From assembly GCF_023913735.1 (NCBI RefSeq), contig NZ_JAMXBH010000008.1:62001-126000 (forward strand): a stretch of 64,000 nt of DNA, written 5' to 3'. A model generated the notes under the pieces. That model did no database searches. It worked only from the letters and a program-made list of their open reading frames with translations, and had not been told where the DNA came from. The number at the start of each line of letters is the position of its first letter. Positions within the stretch are counted from its first letter, which is position 1. Shown piece by piece: positions 35,821 to 43,744 of this stretch. The DNA comes from Pseudarthrobacter raffinosi (lineage in GTDB: Bacteria > Actinomycetota > Actinomycetes > Actinomycetales > Micrococcaceae). The translations under genes were made by a program, and so were the position numbers.

Positions 35821-36942
35821 ATGATGGAAAACATTACGCATGAGTCTGTTGCGGCCGGGGTGGTCGTTCCGGAGCCGACACCGGAGGAAGCGGCCCAGCT
35901 TGAACAGCTCTACCGCGACTTCGACAAGGAAAACCTGATTCCGTTGTGGACGGAGATCGGGGACCTGATGCCGATGGTCCCCACCCCCAAGGCGGTGCCG
36001 CATGTGTGGCGGTGGGATGATCTGTATCCGTTGGCCGCCCGTGCCGGGGACCTGGTGCCAGTGGGCCGCGGCGGAGAACGCCGGGCCATTGCCCTGGCGA
36101 ACCCGGGTCTTGCCGGCACCCCATACGCCACACCTACGCTGTGGGCGGCAATCCAGTATCTGGGCGGCCGGGAAACAGCACCCGAGCACCGCCACTCCCA
36201 GAACGCCTTCCGCTTCGTCGTCGAGGGCGAAGGCGTGTGGACCGTGGTGAACGGGGACCCCGTGCGGATGTCCCGCGGCGACTTCCTGCTGACGCCGGGC
36301 TGGAACTTCCACGGCCACCACAACGACACCGATGAGCCGATGGCCTGGATCGACGGGCTGGACATCCCGTTCGTGCACTACGCCGACGCCGGGTTCTTCG
36401 AGTTCGGCACCGAACGCGTCACCGACGAAGCCACCCCGGACATCTCCCGATCCGAACGGCTCTGGGCCCACCCCGGCCTGCGCCCCCTCTCGGGGCTCCA
36501 GGACACGGTCAACTCGCCCATCGCGGCATACCGGTGGAAGTACACCGACGCCGCGCTCCGTGAGCAGCTCCTGCTTGAGGACGAGGGCCACCCAGCGACG
36601 GTCGCCCAGGGCCACGCCGCGGTCCGCTACACCAACCCGACCACCGGCGGGGACGTGATGCCAACCATCCGCGCCGAGTTCCACCGACTCCGCGCCGGTA
36701 CCGCCACCGAAGCTGTCCGCGAGGTGGGCTCCAGCGTCTGGCAGGTCTTCGAAGGCACCGGCACCGTGGTGCTCAACGGCGAAACCAACAACCTGGCCAA
36801 GGGCGACCTGTTCGTCGTCCCTTCCTGGCAGGAATGGTCCCTGCAGGCCGGCACGGAGTTCGACCTCTTCCGCTTCAGCGACGCCCCCATCTTCGAACGC
36901 CTGAACTTCAACCGCACCTACATCGAAGGACGCACCAAGTAA
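35821..36942 (+). CDS. Gentisate 1,2-dioxygenase
   Basis: 373 residues from the ATG at 35821 (a second ATG follows at once), preceded by GAAAGGAAG. It is a bicupin; the first cupin has the Fe(II) ligands in PEHRHSQNAFRFVVEGEGVWT and NFHGHHND, and the second cupin (SVWQVFEGTGTVVLNGE) lacks metal residues, as usual. The length fits the family (340-380). It opens gentisate between C1 and C2 to give maleylpyruvate. It shares 1 bp with the hydrolase gene (TAATG). Confidence 0.93.
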   Translation: MMENITHESVAAGVVVPEPTPEEAAQLEQLYRDFDKENLIPLWTEIGDLMPMVPTPKAVPHVWRWDDLYPLAARAGDLVPVGRGGERRAIALANPGLAGTPYATPTLWAAIQYLGGRETAPEHRHSQNAFRFVVEGEGVWTVVNGDPVRMSRGDFLLTPGWNFHGHHNDTDEPMAWIDGLDIPFVHYADAGFFEFGTERVTDEATPDISRSERLWAHPGLRPLSGLQDTVNSPIAAYRWKYTDAALREQLLLEDEGHPATVAQGHAAVRYTNPTTGGDVMPTIRAEFHRLRAGTATEAVREVGSSVWQVFEGTGTVVLNGETNNLAKGDLFVVPSWQEWSLQAGTEFDLFRFSDAPIFERLNFNRTYIEGRTK

Positions 36943-37781
36943 TGAGACTGCTTACCCTCCGCACCCAAAACGGCACTGGAACCAAGGGCACCGTGGCGGT
37001 GCGCCAGGACGGCGACACCCTCACCGAAATTCCCGGGTTCGCCGACGTCGGCGCCCTCCTGCAGGACCCCGCCTGGGAAACCACGGCTGCGGCGGCCAGC
37101 GGCGCAAGGCACGCGCTCGACGGCGCCGACCTCGCCGCCGTCGTACCCTCCCCCGGGAAGATCATCTGCGTGGGCCACAACTACCGCAACCACATCAAGG
37201 AAATGGGCCGGGAAGTCCCCGAGCACCCCACCCTGTTCGCCAAGTACGCAGAGTCCCTGATCGGGCCCAACGACGACCTGGCCCTGCCGCAGGAATCCGA
37301 TGCGGTGGACTGGGAAGCCGAACTCGCCGTGGTCATCGGCAAGCAGGGCCGCCGGATCAGCGAAGCCGACGCCGCGGACCACATCGCCGGCTACGCCGTC
37401 CTGAACGACGTGTCTATGCGTGACTACCAGTTCCGCACCATCCAGTGGCTGCAGGGCAAGACCTGGGAAAAGTCCACACCGTTCGGCCCCGCCCTGGTCA
37501 CCAAGGACGAATTCACCGCCGGGCCGTTGATGACCTCCGCCGTGGACGGCGAGGTGCAGCAGAGCACCCCCACCGGGGATCTGGTGTTTACCCCGGAGTT
37601 CCTGGTCTCCTACATCTCCACCATCATCACCCTGAACCCGGGAGATGTGATCGCTACCGGCACCCCCGGCGGAGTGGGCCACGCGCAGGACCCCAAGCGG
37701 TACCTGCAGGAAGGCCAGGTCCTGGTCACCACCATCGAGGGCCTGGGCCAGCTGACGAACCGCGTGGTCAAGGAAGCCTGA
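36942..37781 (+). CDS. Fumarylpyruvate hydrolase (FAH family)
   Basis: 279 residues from the ATG at 36942; the frame is open further upstream only as overlap with the dioxygenase. FAH motifs: CVGHNYRNHIKEMG near residue 70, acidic metal ligands in VDWEAELAVVIGK and NDVSMRDYQ, and GDVIATGTPGGVG near residue 230. It cleaves fumarylpyruvate to fumarate and pyruvate, the last step of the gentisate route. TAATG and TGATG overlaps link it to the dioxygenase and isomerase genes. Confidence 0.92.
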   Translation: MRLLTLRTQNGTGTKGTVAVRQDGDTLTEIPGFADVGALLQDPAWETTAAAASGARHALDGADLAAVVPSPGKIICVGHNYRNHIKEMGREVPEHPTLFAKYAESLIGPNDDLALPQESDAVDWEAELAVVIGKQGRRISEADAADHIAGYAVLNDVSMRDYQFRTIQWLQGKTWEKSTPFGPALVTKDEFTAGPLMTSAVDGEVQQSTPTGDLVFTPEFLVSYISTIITLNPGDVIATGTPGGVGHAQDPKRYLQEGQVLVTTIEGLGQLTNRVVKEA

Positions 37782-38536
37782 TGGTCGCCCGCCACGACCA
37801 AGCCACCGATCCGCGCCTGCAGGAACAACTCCTGCAGGCGCGGCGGGGCACCGCTTTTTTCGCTCGAAAGCTCAACGAGCTCACCGACGCAGAACTGGAC
37901 GGCGACTCGCTGCTGCCCGACTGGACCCGCCGGCACGTCGTGGCACATGTGGGATACAACGCACGCGCCATCGCCAGGCTGGTCGAATGGGCTGCCACCG
38001 GAGTGGAAACTCCCATGTACGCCTCCCCGGAGGCGCGAAACCATGAGATCGACTTTGGCGCCACCCTCTCCCCCATCGCGCTGCGGAATCTTTTCGACCA
38101 CTCCGCGGTACATCTGTCCGTCGAGTGGCGTGACCTGCCCGACCCGGCATGGCAGCACGAAGTCCGCACCGCGCAGGGACGTACCGTCCCCGTCTCCGAA
38201 ACGGCGTGGATGCGCACCAGGGAAGTCTGGATCCACGCGGTCGATCTGAACAACGGGGCGACCTTCAACGACATCCCCGCACCCGCCCTCGAGCGTCTCC
38301 TCCGGGACATCACCGGCGCCTGGAAAACCCGCGGCACGGACACGGGCCTTATCGTGGAGGTCTCCGGCCAGCCCCAAACGATGACCTTCGGGGACGCCGG
38401 TGCAGCCGACGCAACGGTCATCGCCGGCTCCTTGCCCGCCATCGTTGAATGGGCAGCAGGCAGAGGCACCGGCGGTGTGACAGTAGAAGGACCTGGCGCC
38501 AACGGTGCGGTTCCTGCTGCCCCGAAGTGGATCTAG
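37781..38536 (+). CDS. Mycothiol-dependent maleylpyruvate isomerase
   Basis: 251 residues. The DinB-like N-terminal domain has H56 in HVVAHVGYNARA, and E148 and H152 in TREVWIHAVDL. These match the spacing of the Zn ligands H52, E144 and H148 of the Corynebacterium glutamicum enzyme. The C-terminal domain carries the MDMPI pattern (GQPQTMTFGDAGAADATVIAGSLPAIVEW). It converts maleylpyruvate to fumarylpyruvate using mycothiol, the actinobacterial thiol. Its start overlaps the hydrolase stop (TGATG). Confidence 0.93.
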   Translation: MVARHDQATDPRLQEQLLQARRGTAFFARKLNELTDAELDGDSLLPDWTRRHVVAHVGYNARAIARLVEWAATGVETPMYASPEARNHEIDFGATLSPIALRNLFDHSAVHLSVEWRDLPDPAWQHEVRTAQGRTVPVSETAWMRTREVWIHAVDLNNGATFNDIPAPALERLLRDITGAWKTRGTDTGLIVEVSGQPQTMTFGDAGAADATVIAGSLPAIVEWAAGRGTGGVTVEGPGANGAVPAAPKWI

Positions 38537-38555
38537 GCCAGAAAGGGCTTTTGCG

Positions 38556-39134
38556 ATGACGAGAATGCTGATTATTGGGCCTCCCGGTTCCGGAAAAGGA
38601 ACCCAGGCGGAGCGGATCTCGGGACGCCTCGGCGTTGTGGCGATCTCCACCGGCGATATCTTCCGTGCCAACGTGAAGGGCGAAACGCCGCTGGGCATTG
38701 AAGCCAGGAAGTACATGGACAACGGGGACTTTGTTCCGGACAGCGTGACCAACAAGATGGTCCGCGACCGGCTCAGCGAGGCCGACGTCGAAAACGGCTT
38801 CCTGCTGGACGGCTACCCCCGCACCACCGCCCAGGTGGATTACCTGGACGAGATCCTCGCCAAGGGCGACGAGAAGCTCGACGTCGTCCTGCAGCTGACT
38901 GCCGACGACGAGGAACTGGTGCACCGTCTCCTCGGCCGGGCCAAGGAGACGGGCCGAAGCGACGACAACGAAGCCATCATCCGCCACCGCCTGGACCTGT
39001 ACCACGAGCAGACCGAAGCCGTGGTGGCCAAATATGCCGAGCGTGCCATCCTCACCCAGGTAGACGGCATCGGCCTGATTGATGAAGTGACCGACCGCGT
39101 GATGCAGGTCCTCAAAGCGGCGCAGACGGCCTGA
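38556..39134 (+). CDS. adk: Adenylate kinase paralogue (short-lid type)
   Basis: 192 residues from the ATG at 38556. P-loop IGPPGSGKGTQAERI at the N-terminus, AMP-binding STGDIFRANV, LLDGYPRTTAQVDYL near residue 88, and a lid shortened to GRAKETGRSDDNEAIIRHRL. All catalytic Arg positions appear kept. It interconverts ATP, ADP and AMP. It starts 20 bp after the isomerase, so it is probably the last gene of the salicylate operon. There it could reclaim AMP released by the AMP-forming ligase. Housekeeping adk normally lies with secY, so this should be an extra copy. Confidence 0.9.
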   Translation: MTRMLIIGPPGSGKGTQAERISGRLGVVAISTGDIFRANVKGETPLGIEARKYMDNGDFVPDSVTNKMVRDRLSEADVENGFLLDGYPRTTAQVDYLDEILAKGDEKLDVVLQLTADDEELVHRLLGRAKETGRSDDNEAIIRHRLDLYHEQTEAVVAKYAERAILTQVDGIGLIDEVTDRVMQVLKAAQTA

Positions 39135-39302
39135 TCCAACTGGGCGGGGGGCAGACTCTCAAGGCCGCAGGCGGGGCGTTTAGCCCTCGATGCCTTGGTC
39201 CGGAAAACGTCGCTCGCCTGATTAGCACCGCTGCGCGGCGCCGTGATCTGACTCAGTGGCGCCGCCAGCACTGGGCTAATCTCATCAAGTTAGCGCACAC
39301 CC

Positions 39303-39440
39303 CAACCTGACGAACAGGACGCGTATGTCTTGACGTTCTTCTGGGGCGGGCCTAGAACTCAACCTGACAGAACAGACTGGGGAGGTCTTGACTTTCAGCT
39401 GGAGCGGGCCTAGAAGTCATCCTGACAGAACGAAGGTTGG
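39303..39440 (+). repeat. Three imperfect 57-58 bp tandem repeats (candidate res site / tandem promoters)
   Basis: Units begin at 39303, 39360 and 39418 with CAACCTGA-CGAACAG, CAACCTGACAGAACAG and CATCCTGACAGAACG. The first two continue with GTCTTGAC, then CTGG-GCGGGCCTAGAA. Each of these also reads as a promoter: TTGACG-N17-TAGAAC (39330-39358) and TTGACT-N17-TAGAAG (39388-39416). Placed directly before a serine recombinase gene, they may be recombinase binding subsites, tandem promoters, or both. Confidence 0.65.
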
Positions 39441-39448
39441 AGGAAATC

Positions 39449-40015
39449 GTGGCTGGCCAGCGGATCGGATACGTGCGAGTGAGCACTCTGGATCAGAACG
39501 AGAAGCGCCAGCTCGAAGGCCAGGTTCTGGACCGGGTCTTCATGGACAAGGCCTCCGGCAGGGACACCGCCAGACCACAGCTCACAGAGCTGCTGCGGTT
39601 CGCCCGTGACGGGGACACCCTGGTTGTGCACAGCATGGACCGGCTCGCACGCAACCTCGATGACCTTCGCGCCCTGGTTCACGTCCTAACCCGCATGGGC
39701 GTGCGGGTGGAGTTCGCCAAAGAAGGCCTCGTCTTCACCGGCGAGGACTCGCCCATGGCCAACCTCATGCTCTCCGTCATGGGCGCCTTCGCCGAATTCG
39801 AACGCTCCCTCATCAGGGAACGCCAAAGGGAAGGCATCGCTCTGGCCAAGCAGCGCGGCGCCTATAAAGGACGAAAAAAGACACTCACACCGGAACGGGC
39901 CGCCGAACTGGTCCAGCGCGCCAGCAGCGGTGTACCTAAAGCCCTCCTTGCCCGTGACTACGGGATCAGCCGGGAGACCGTCTACCAGTACCTGCGCCAC
40001 GCCAAGCTGGACTGA
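39449..40015 (+). CDS. Serine recombinase (resolvase/invertase)
   Basis: 188 residues from the GTG at 39449, preceded by GGTTGGAGG; the TTG at 39437 is less likely. The catalytic Ser is in RIGYVRVSTLDQN; other core motifs are DKASGRDTARPQL, HSMDRLARN and GAFAEFERSLIRERQREGI. The C-terminal helix-turn-helix is AELVQRASSGVPKALLARDYGISRETVYQYL. The length fits Tn3-type resolvases and DNA invertases (180-200). No transposase or inverted repeats were found nearby, so it is a solitary remnant or a site-specific switch. Confidence 0.92.
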   Translation: MAGQRIGYVRVSTLDQNEKRQLEGQVLDRVFMDKASGRDTARPQLTELLRFARDGDTLVVHSMDRLARNLDDLRALVHVLTRMGVRVEFAKEGLVFTGEDSPMANLMLSVMGAFAEFERSLIRERQREGIALAKQRGAYKGRKKTLTPERAAELVQRASSGVPKALLARDYGISRETVYQYLRHAKLD

Positions 40016-40512
40016 ACCTCTTGCCGCCGGCGCGGCTGTTACTGCTAGGGAACGCAATTTGCTTGATGGAAGGTCCCATATCGGCCAGTTTCGAAGAGGG
40101 TCGGAATGCGCAGCTCTCGTGTCCGGTTTCAGTTTTGTTGGCAAGAATCTCAATAGCCCTGGCAATCTACGGACTGTCGGGATCTGCCTCGCCGTACTTG
40201 GCAAACGCAGCTGGCGGACTCTATTGGCGTTACCTTGCCAGGGGCACCTCGCGGCCGCTCACGGGACTTCGGCTCCGCCTACGATGGCACCGAAAGACAT
40301 CTTCGAATCCGGATCCATGGCCGAGTCCACGCCACATTTCACCGCGGCCTGCGCAGCGATGCGGTTGCGGAGGCCAGCTGCCTGGCGGATGTGCCTTCAG
40401 TCTGGGCCCTGGAGACCGCTAATCTCCGGGCTGGCAGCTCTGATGGACACGTAGGACGGCTCTTCTCCGCTGAAGGTTCGCACGCCTCCTGCGGGCCGGG
40501 TAGCTTGGGACC
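40016..40512. other. Gene-free stretch downstream of the recombinase
   Basis: About 500 bases with only short overlapping open frames in several phases and no recognisable domain on either strand. The composition is less coding-like than the flanks. It may be the debris of the element that brought the recombinase. Confidence 0.45.
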
Positions 40513-40893
40513 ATGAGACTGAAAATGTGCAGCATCCATGTCCAGGATCCGGTCACCGCCCATACGTTCTACACCGGGACCCTCGGGTTCGAGACACTCA
40601 TGGCGATGCCTGAGTACAACCTCTTCATCATCAAGGATCCGGGCTCCGACGCCGGGTCGGTGGGGCTGCTGCTGGAGCCTAGCGACAACCCGATCGGCGC
40701 CAATTACATGAACGCACTGCACGACGCCGGTATCGCGGCCATCACCTTCGGGGTTCCGGATGTACAGGCTGAGTACGACCGGCTGGTGGCTGCCGGTGTG
40801 AAATTCCAGGGCGAACCGTCAGAGGATCCGTCTGGGATCAGTGCGGTCTTCGACGACGGCTGCGGCAACTTCGTGCAGCTGCACCAGGACTGA
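40513..40893 (+). CDS. VOC-family (glyoxalase-like) protein
   Basis: 126 residues, a single VOC module: MCSIHVQDPVTAHTFYTGTLGFE at the N-terminus, LFIIKDPGSDAGSVGLLLEP, ITFGVPDVQAEYDRLVAAGVKF and a C-terminal FDDGCGNFVQLHQD where the last polar residues would hold metal. It resembles the many small stand-alone glyoxalase/bleomycin-resistance-like proteins of soil actinobacteria. No partner gene suggests a substrate. Confidence 0.8.
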   Translation: MRLKMCSIHVQDPVTAHTFYTGTLGFETLMAMPEYNLFIIKDPGSDAGSVGLLLEPSDNPIGANYMNALHDAGIAAITFGVPDVQAEYDRLVAAGVKFQGEPSEDPSGISAVFDDGCGNFVQLHQD

Positions 40894-41557
40894 TTAGCCG
40901 GCCTTCGGCACGGCGAGGAATGTGCTTTCCTGAAGTTCACACGTGGTTTCGATGCTGCCTGGCAGGTGGTACCAGCGGGGTGCGGGGCCGAAGTTGAGGA
41001 CTCTGATGAGGTGGAAGACCTCAGCTTGCGCTTTCCGGCACTGTGCAGCCGCCGTCGTTCAAGGTCGACGACGGCTTCCTCGCCGCCGACCCCGAGCTTT
41101 CGGTTGCTCGCCTCAACTGTTGCTTAGTCGTAGTGACGCGCTGACCGGGCGCCGGCCCGGGCGTCCGGGAGGACGATTTTGGGGATCGGGGACCACTCGA
41201 AGTCGAGTGCGCCAATTGCTGCGGCGTCAGGCGTGTGCAGCGCCTCGGCCAAGACTTGCTCAATGATCGACGGCGAGGACGCCAGTTGCGCTTGAACTTC
41301 AGCGATCAGCGCGTGCTGGTAGTTCTGGCTGGCTGGTATCCCTTGTTGGGGCGAAGGCCCAGCCTCATCATGACGGCCGAGATGTTCTGGTGCTTATGCT
41401 CGACGGCGGTGCTGGTCCGGTTGTTCAGCAGGGCCAGCAGCCGATCCCGGAACATCGTTTTACTGTAGGGCTGCCCTAGCACTTCCAATCGCAGCATCTC
41501 AAGGTAGCTGGCTACGGTTGCCGCGATTTCAGCTGCTGACCAGTCTCTGGCCGTCAA
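40894..41557 (-). pseudogene. Decayed DUF3883/HNH-associated protein gene
   Basis: On the minus strand from the TTG at 41557: the N-terminal domain WSAAEIAATVASYLEMLRLEVLGQPYSK and KHQNISAVMMRLGL. A frameshift near 41325 then leads into NYQHALIAEVQAQLASSPSI and ALDFEWSPIPKIV. After a stop come NRKLGVGGEEAVVDLERRRLHSAG and the family C-terminus FHLIRVLNFGPAPRWYHLPG, ending at 40894. The middle, which should hold the nuclease-like core, is deleted. Such proteins occur in restriction-like defence loci. Confidence 0.75.
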
Positions 41558-41646
41558 GGTGTTTCGCTCCCGGTGCGCATAGCGTCCAGGCTATCGCTTC
41601 GGCGCACGGACCTGGCCCCGAATGGGTTGGATTGCCAGTCCCGCAC

Positions 41647-42042
41647 TCAGTCGCCTGCCTCCAGGATCTCCACCACATCTTCGACCAACTCGAAGTCCCT
41701 GGCGTTGCGGGTCATCAACGGGATGCCAAGAGAGTGGGCTTGCGCGGCGATCATTATGTCCTTACTCCTGGCATGTTGGGGCCTCAGGCGCTTGACCCGC
41801 GCAGCCAGCTCGCCATAACTCTCGGCGGCATGCTCGTCAAAGAGAATCCAGTCCATCAGTTCCCGCCAGACGGCAAGGCGGTGCACCCGGTTCCGGCGGA
41901 TCTCCTCAGACGCTGACGATCGGATTCCGAATTGGAGCTCCGCCAGCGAGATGATGCTCGAGCCGAGTACGGCGCCGGCCGGCCACACGGCCGGTGGTGC
42001 GATCAGGACATTCGTGTCAAGGAGGATCACTGGGTAGTCCAC
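41647..42042 (-). CDS. vapC: PIN-domain toxin (VapC type)
   Basis: 131 residues, GTG start. PIN acidic residues are visible in VILLDTNVLI (Asp), SIISLAELQFGI (Glu), RSKDIMIAAQA (Asp) and LMTRNARDFELV (Asp). VapC toxins are Mg-dependent RNases acting on tRNA or rRNA. The start overlaps the antitoxin gene by 16 bp, the usual toxin-antitoxin layout. Confidence 0.88.
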   Translation of the reverse strand: MDYPVILLDTNVLIAPPAVWPAGAVLGSSIISLAELQFGIRSSASEEIRRNRVHRLAVWRELMDWILFDEHAAESYGELAARVKRLRPQHARSKDIMIAAQAHSLGIPLMTRNARDFELVEDVVEILEAGD

Positions 42043-42296
42043 GGATCAACAAGGGGATCGGCATCTCTGGATTCTTCATGTTCCGTGAGCCACCCGGTCT
42101 GGTCTGCGCCGAGCTGGGCGAGCTTCAGGGCAATTGCCACTTCAGCGGCTGAAGTCCACTTCTTGCGATGCGTTACAGGTGAGATCACTGCGACCGCACG
42201 GCCTTGGAGGGTTATCTCAAGAGTGGCTCCGTGCTCAACCCGCTCAATGACAGCCCTTGGATTTTGCTTGAGTTCCCGAACCCCTACCTTGTCCAT
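42027..42296 (-). CDS. Phd/YefM-type antitoxin
   Basis: 89 residues. The N-terminal DNA-binding domain reads VGVRELKQNPRAVIERVEHGATLEITLQGRAVAVISPV, the Phd/YefM pattern; the C-terminus (ESRDADPLVDPWTTQ) would be the disordered toxin-binding tail. It neutralises the PIN toxin encoded by the overlapping gene and should autoregulate the pair. Confidence 0.87.
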   Translation of the reverse strand: MDKVGVRELKQNPRAVIERVEHGATLEITLQGRAVAVISPVTHRKKWTSAAEVAIALKLAQLGADQTGWLTEHEESRDADPLVDPWTTQ

Positions 42297-42358
42297 GGCT
42301 GCATTCTACGCTTGATGTAGCCCTTGTTCTACGATTGGCAATGAAAGGAACAACAGGG

Positions 42359-42405
42359 GCTTGTCCGCGGATCCTGACCGTGAAGGTTCGGATCCGCGAG
42401 CAAGC
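42359..42405 (-). terminator. Hairpin downstream of the DUF5997 gene
   Basis: GCTTGTCCGCGGATCC (42359-42374) pairs with GGATCCGCGAGCAAGC (42390-42405) with one or two internal mismatches and a 15-nt loop. It lies 35 bp past the stop of the leftward DUF5997 gene and before the toxin-antitoxin operon, so it is a likely terminator. Confidence 0.6.
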
Positions 42406-42439
42406 CTCGGATAGGCGCAGGTGACTCAGAAAGCGGCGG

Positions 42440-42844
42440 CTACTCGGCCTGGGCGCGGGCCTTCTTGGCGTCTTTCTTGGCAGCTTCGTCCTTGACGCGC
42501 TGGGCTTCGGTGCGGACGGCGGCGTGGGTGGAGCGCTCGGCGACCAGCCAGGCCGGGGGAGCCTGCAGCAGCGCGGTGATTTCCGCCGTCGTCAGCGCTT
42601 CCTCAACACCGCCGCGGGCCAGGCCGCTGATGGAGACGTTCAGCTTCTGGGCCACCACCGGGCGGGGGTGGGGGCCGTTGCGGCGCAGCTCCACGAGCCA
42701 CTCCGGCGGGTTGGACTGGAGTTCGGCGAAATCGGCGCGGCTGATGGTTGAATCCTGGAACTCCTGCGGTGTTGCCGGCAGGTAGATGCCAAGCTTCTTG
42801 GCAACGGTGGCCGGCTTCATGGACTGGGAGTTTGCAGAGGTCAT
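42440..42844 (-). CDS. DUF5997 family protein
   Basis: 134 residues. The body (MKPATVAKKLGIYLPATPQEFQDSTISRADFAELQSNPPEWLVELRRNGPHPRPVVAQKL) matches the small DUF5997 family of Actinobacteria. The C-terminus is a Lys/Ala-rich charged helix. The function is unknown. It diverges from the orphan LysR effector-domain gene at 42957, with about 110 bp between them, suggesting joint regulation. Confidence 0.8.
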   Translation of the reverse strand: MTSANSQSMKPATVAKKLGIYLPATPQEFQDSTISRADFAELQSNPPEWLVELRRNGPHPRPVVAQKLNVSISGLARGGVEEALTTAEITALLQAPPAWLVAERSTHAAVRTEAQRVKDEAAKKDAKKARAQAE

Positions 42845-42956
42845 GGTTCAAGGGTATCCGGCTGCTTGCCTGAAAGGCACCAGTCCCGCACCAGCTCCGC
42901 GCCATCTCAGCGCCGGTTCCGGCATTGCGGGGCCGCGCGGGCGGTACTGTGAAGAC

Positions 42957-43706
42957 GTGCCCGCAGACAATGAATCCCCCCAGAACGCCAGCCCCGACGA
43001 ATCGCCGGAGCAGGAGGCGCCCCGTGTGCTCCGCTTCGCCTATGTGGCCGGCGTAACCCCGGGCAAGTGGATCCGCCGCTGGGAAGAGCGCGTGCTGGAC
43101 ATCCCGCTGGAGTCGTTTATGTCCGACGACGGCGCCCAGCTTTCCGTATTGCGTGACGGTTCCGCGGACCTCAGCTTTGTCCGGCTTCCGGTGGAGCGGG
43201 AAGGCCTCAACGTGATCCCGCTGTATGAGGAGCAGCCCGTGGTGGTGGCGCCTAAGGGGCACGAGATTTCAGTGTTTGAGGAAGTGGCCCTGGCCGACCT
43301 GTCAGCAGAGACTTTCCTGGACGTCGCCGAAATGGGTGGCCCGGAAGCGGCCATGCAGGTGGTGGCGTCCGGTGCGGGCCTGGTGATTTTGCCCATGTCC
43401 GTGGCCCGGCATTTCAACGTCAAGGACACCGTGGCCCGCCGGCTGACGGGTGCCCCGGTCACGGAGATCGCGCTGGCCTGGCCCAGCGATTCCTCGGACG
43501 ACATCATTGAGGAGTTCATCGGGATTGTCCGCGGCCGCACCGCGGCGAGCTCCCGGCAGCCGTCGGCCCAGCAGGAGAAGCCCAAGAAGGAGCCGAAGCC
43601 GGACCGGCGCGGCCCCGCGGTCAAGAAACCGAAGGTGGCCCAGCGCTACGCCTCGAATCCGGACAAGGGCCGCGGCAAGGGCTCACGCAAAAAGGGCAAG
43701 CGCTAA
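42957..43706 (+). CDS. Orphan LysR-type substrate-binding domain protein
   Basis: 249 residues from the GTG at 42957; the open frame continues upstream through the divergent region but only with shadow sequence. The core (RVLRFAYVAGVTPGKWIRRWEERV, LRDGSADLSFVRLPVEREGLNVIPLYEEQPVVVAPKGHEI, VVASGAGLVILPMSVARHF) is a LysR effector domain with no helix-turn-helix. The last 60 residues are Lys/Arg/Pro-rich (KPKKEPKPDRRGP, GRGKGSRKKGKR) and could bind nucleic acid. The role is unknown. Confidence 0.8.
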   Translation: MPADNESPQNASPDESPEQEAPRVLRFAYVAGVTPGKWIRRWEERVLDIPLESFMSDDGAQLSVLRDGSADLSFVRLPVEREGLNVIPLYEEQPVVVAPKGHEISVFEEVALADLSAETFLDVAEMGGPEAAMQVVASGAGLVILPMSVARHFNVKDTVARRLTGAPVTEIALAWPSDSSDDIIEEFIGIVRGRTAASSRQPSAQQEKPKKEPKPDRRGPAVKKPKVAQRYASNPDKGRGKGSRKKGKR

Positions 43707-43744
43707 CTTGTGAGCCCGCGTTGCTCTAACAGGAACAGCCGGAA

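Noticed and set aside
32107..38536. Reading the operon as anthranilate rather than salicylate degradation
   Set aside because: The gentisate dioxygenase, mycothiol isomerase and fumarylpyruvate hydrolase point to gentisate; anthraniloyl-CoA routes use a full bifunctional oxygenase-reductase and beta-oxidation genes that are absent here.
39135..39302. Possible IS or transposon end near the serine recombinase
   Set aside because: No terminal inverted repeats, target duplication or transposase fragment could be found.
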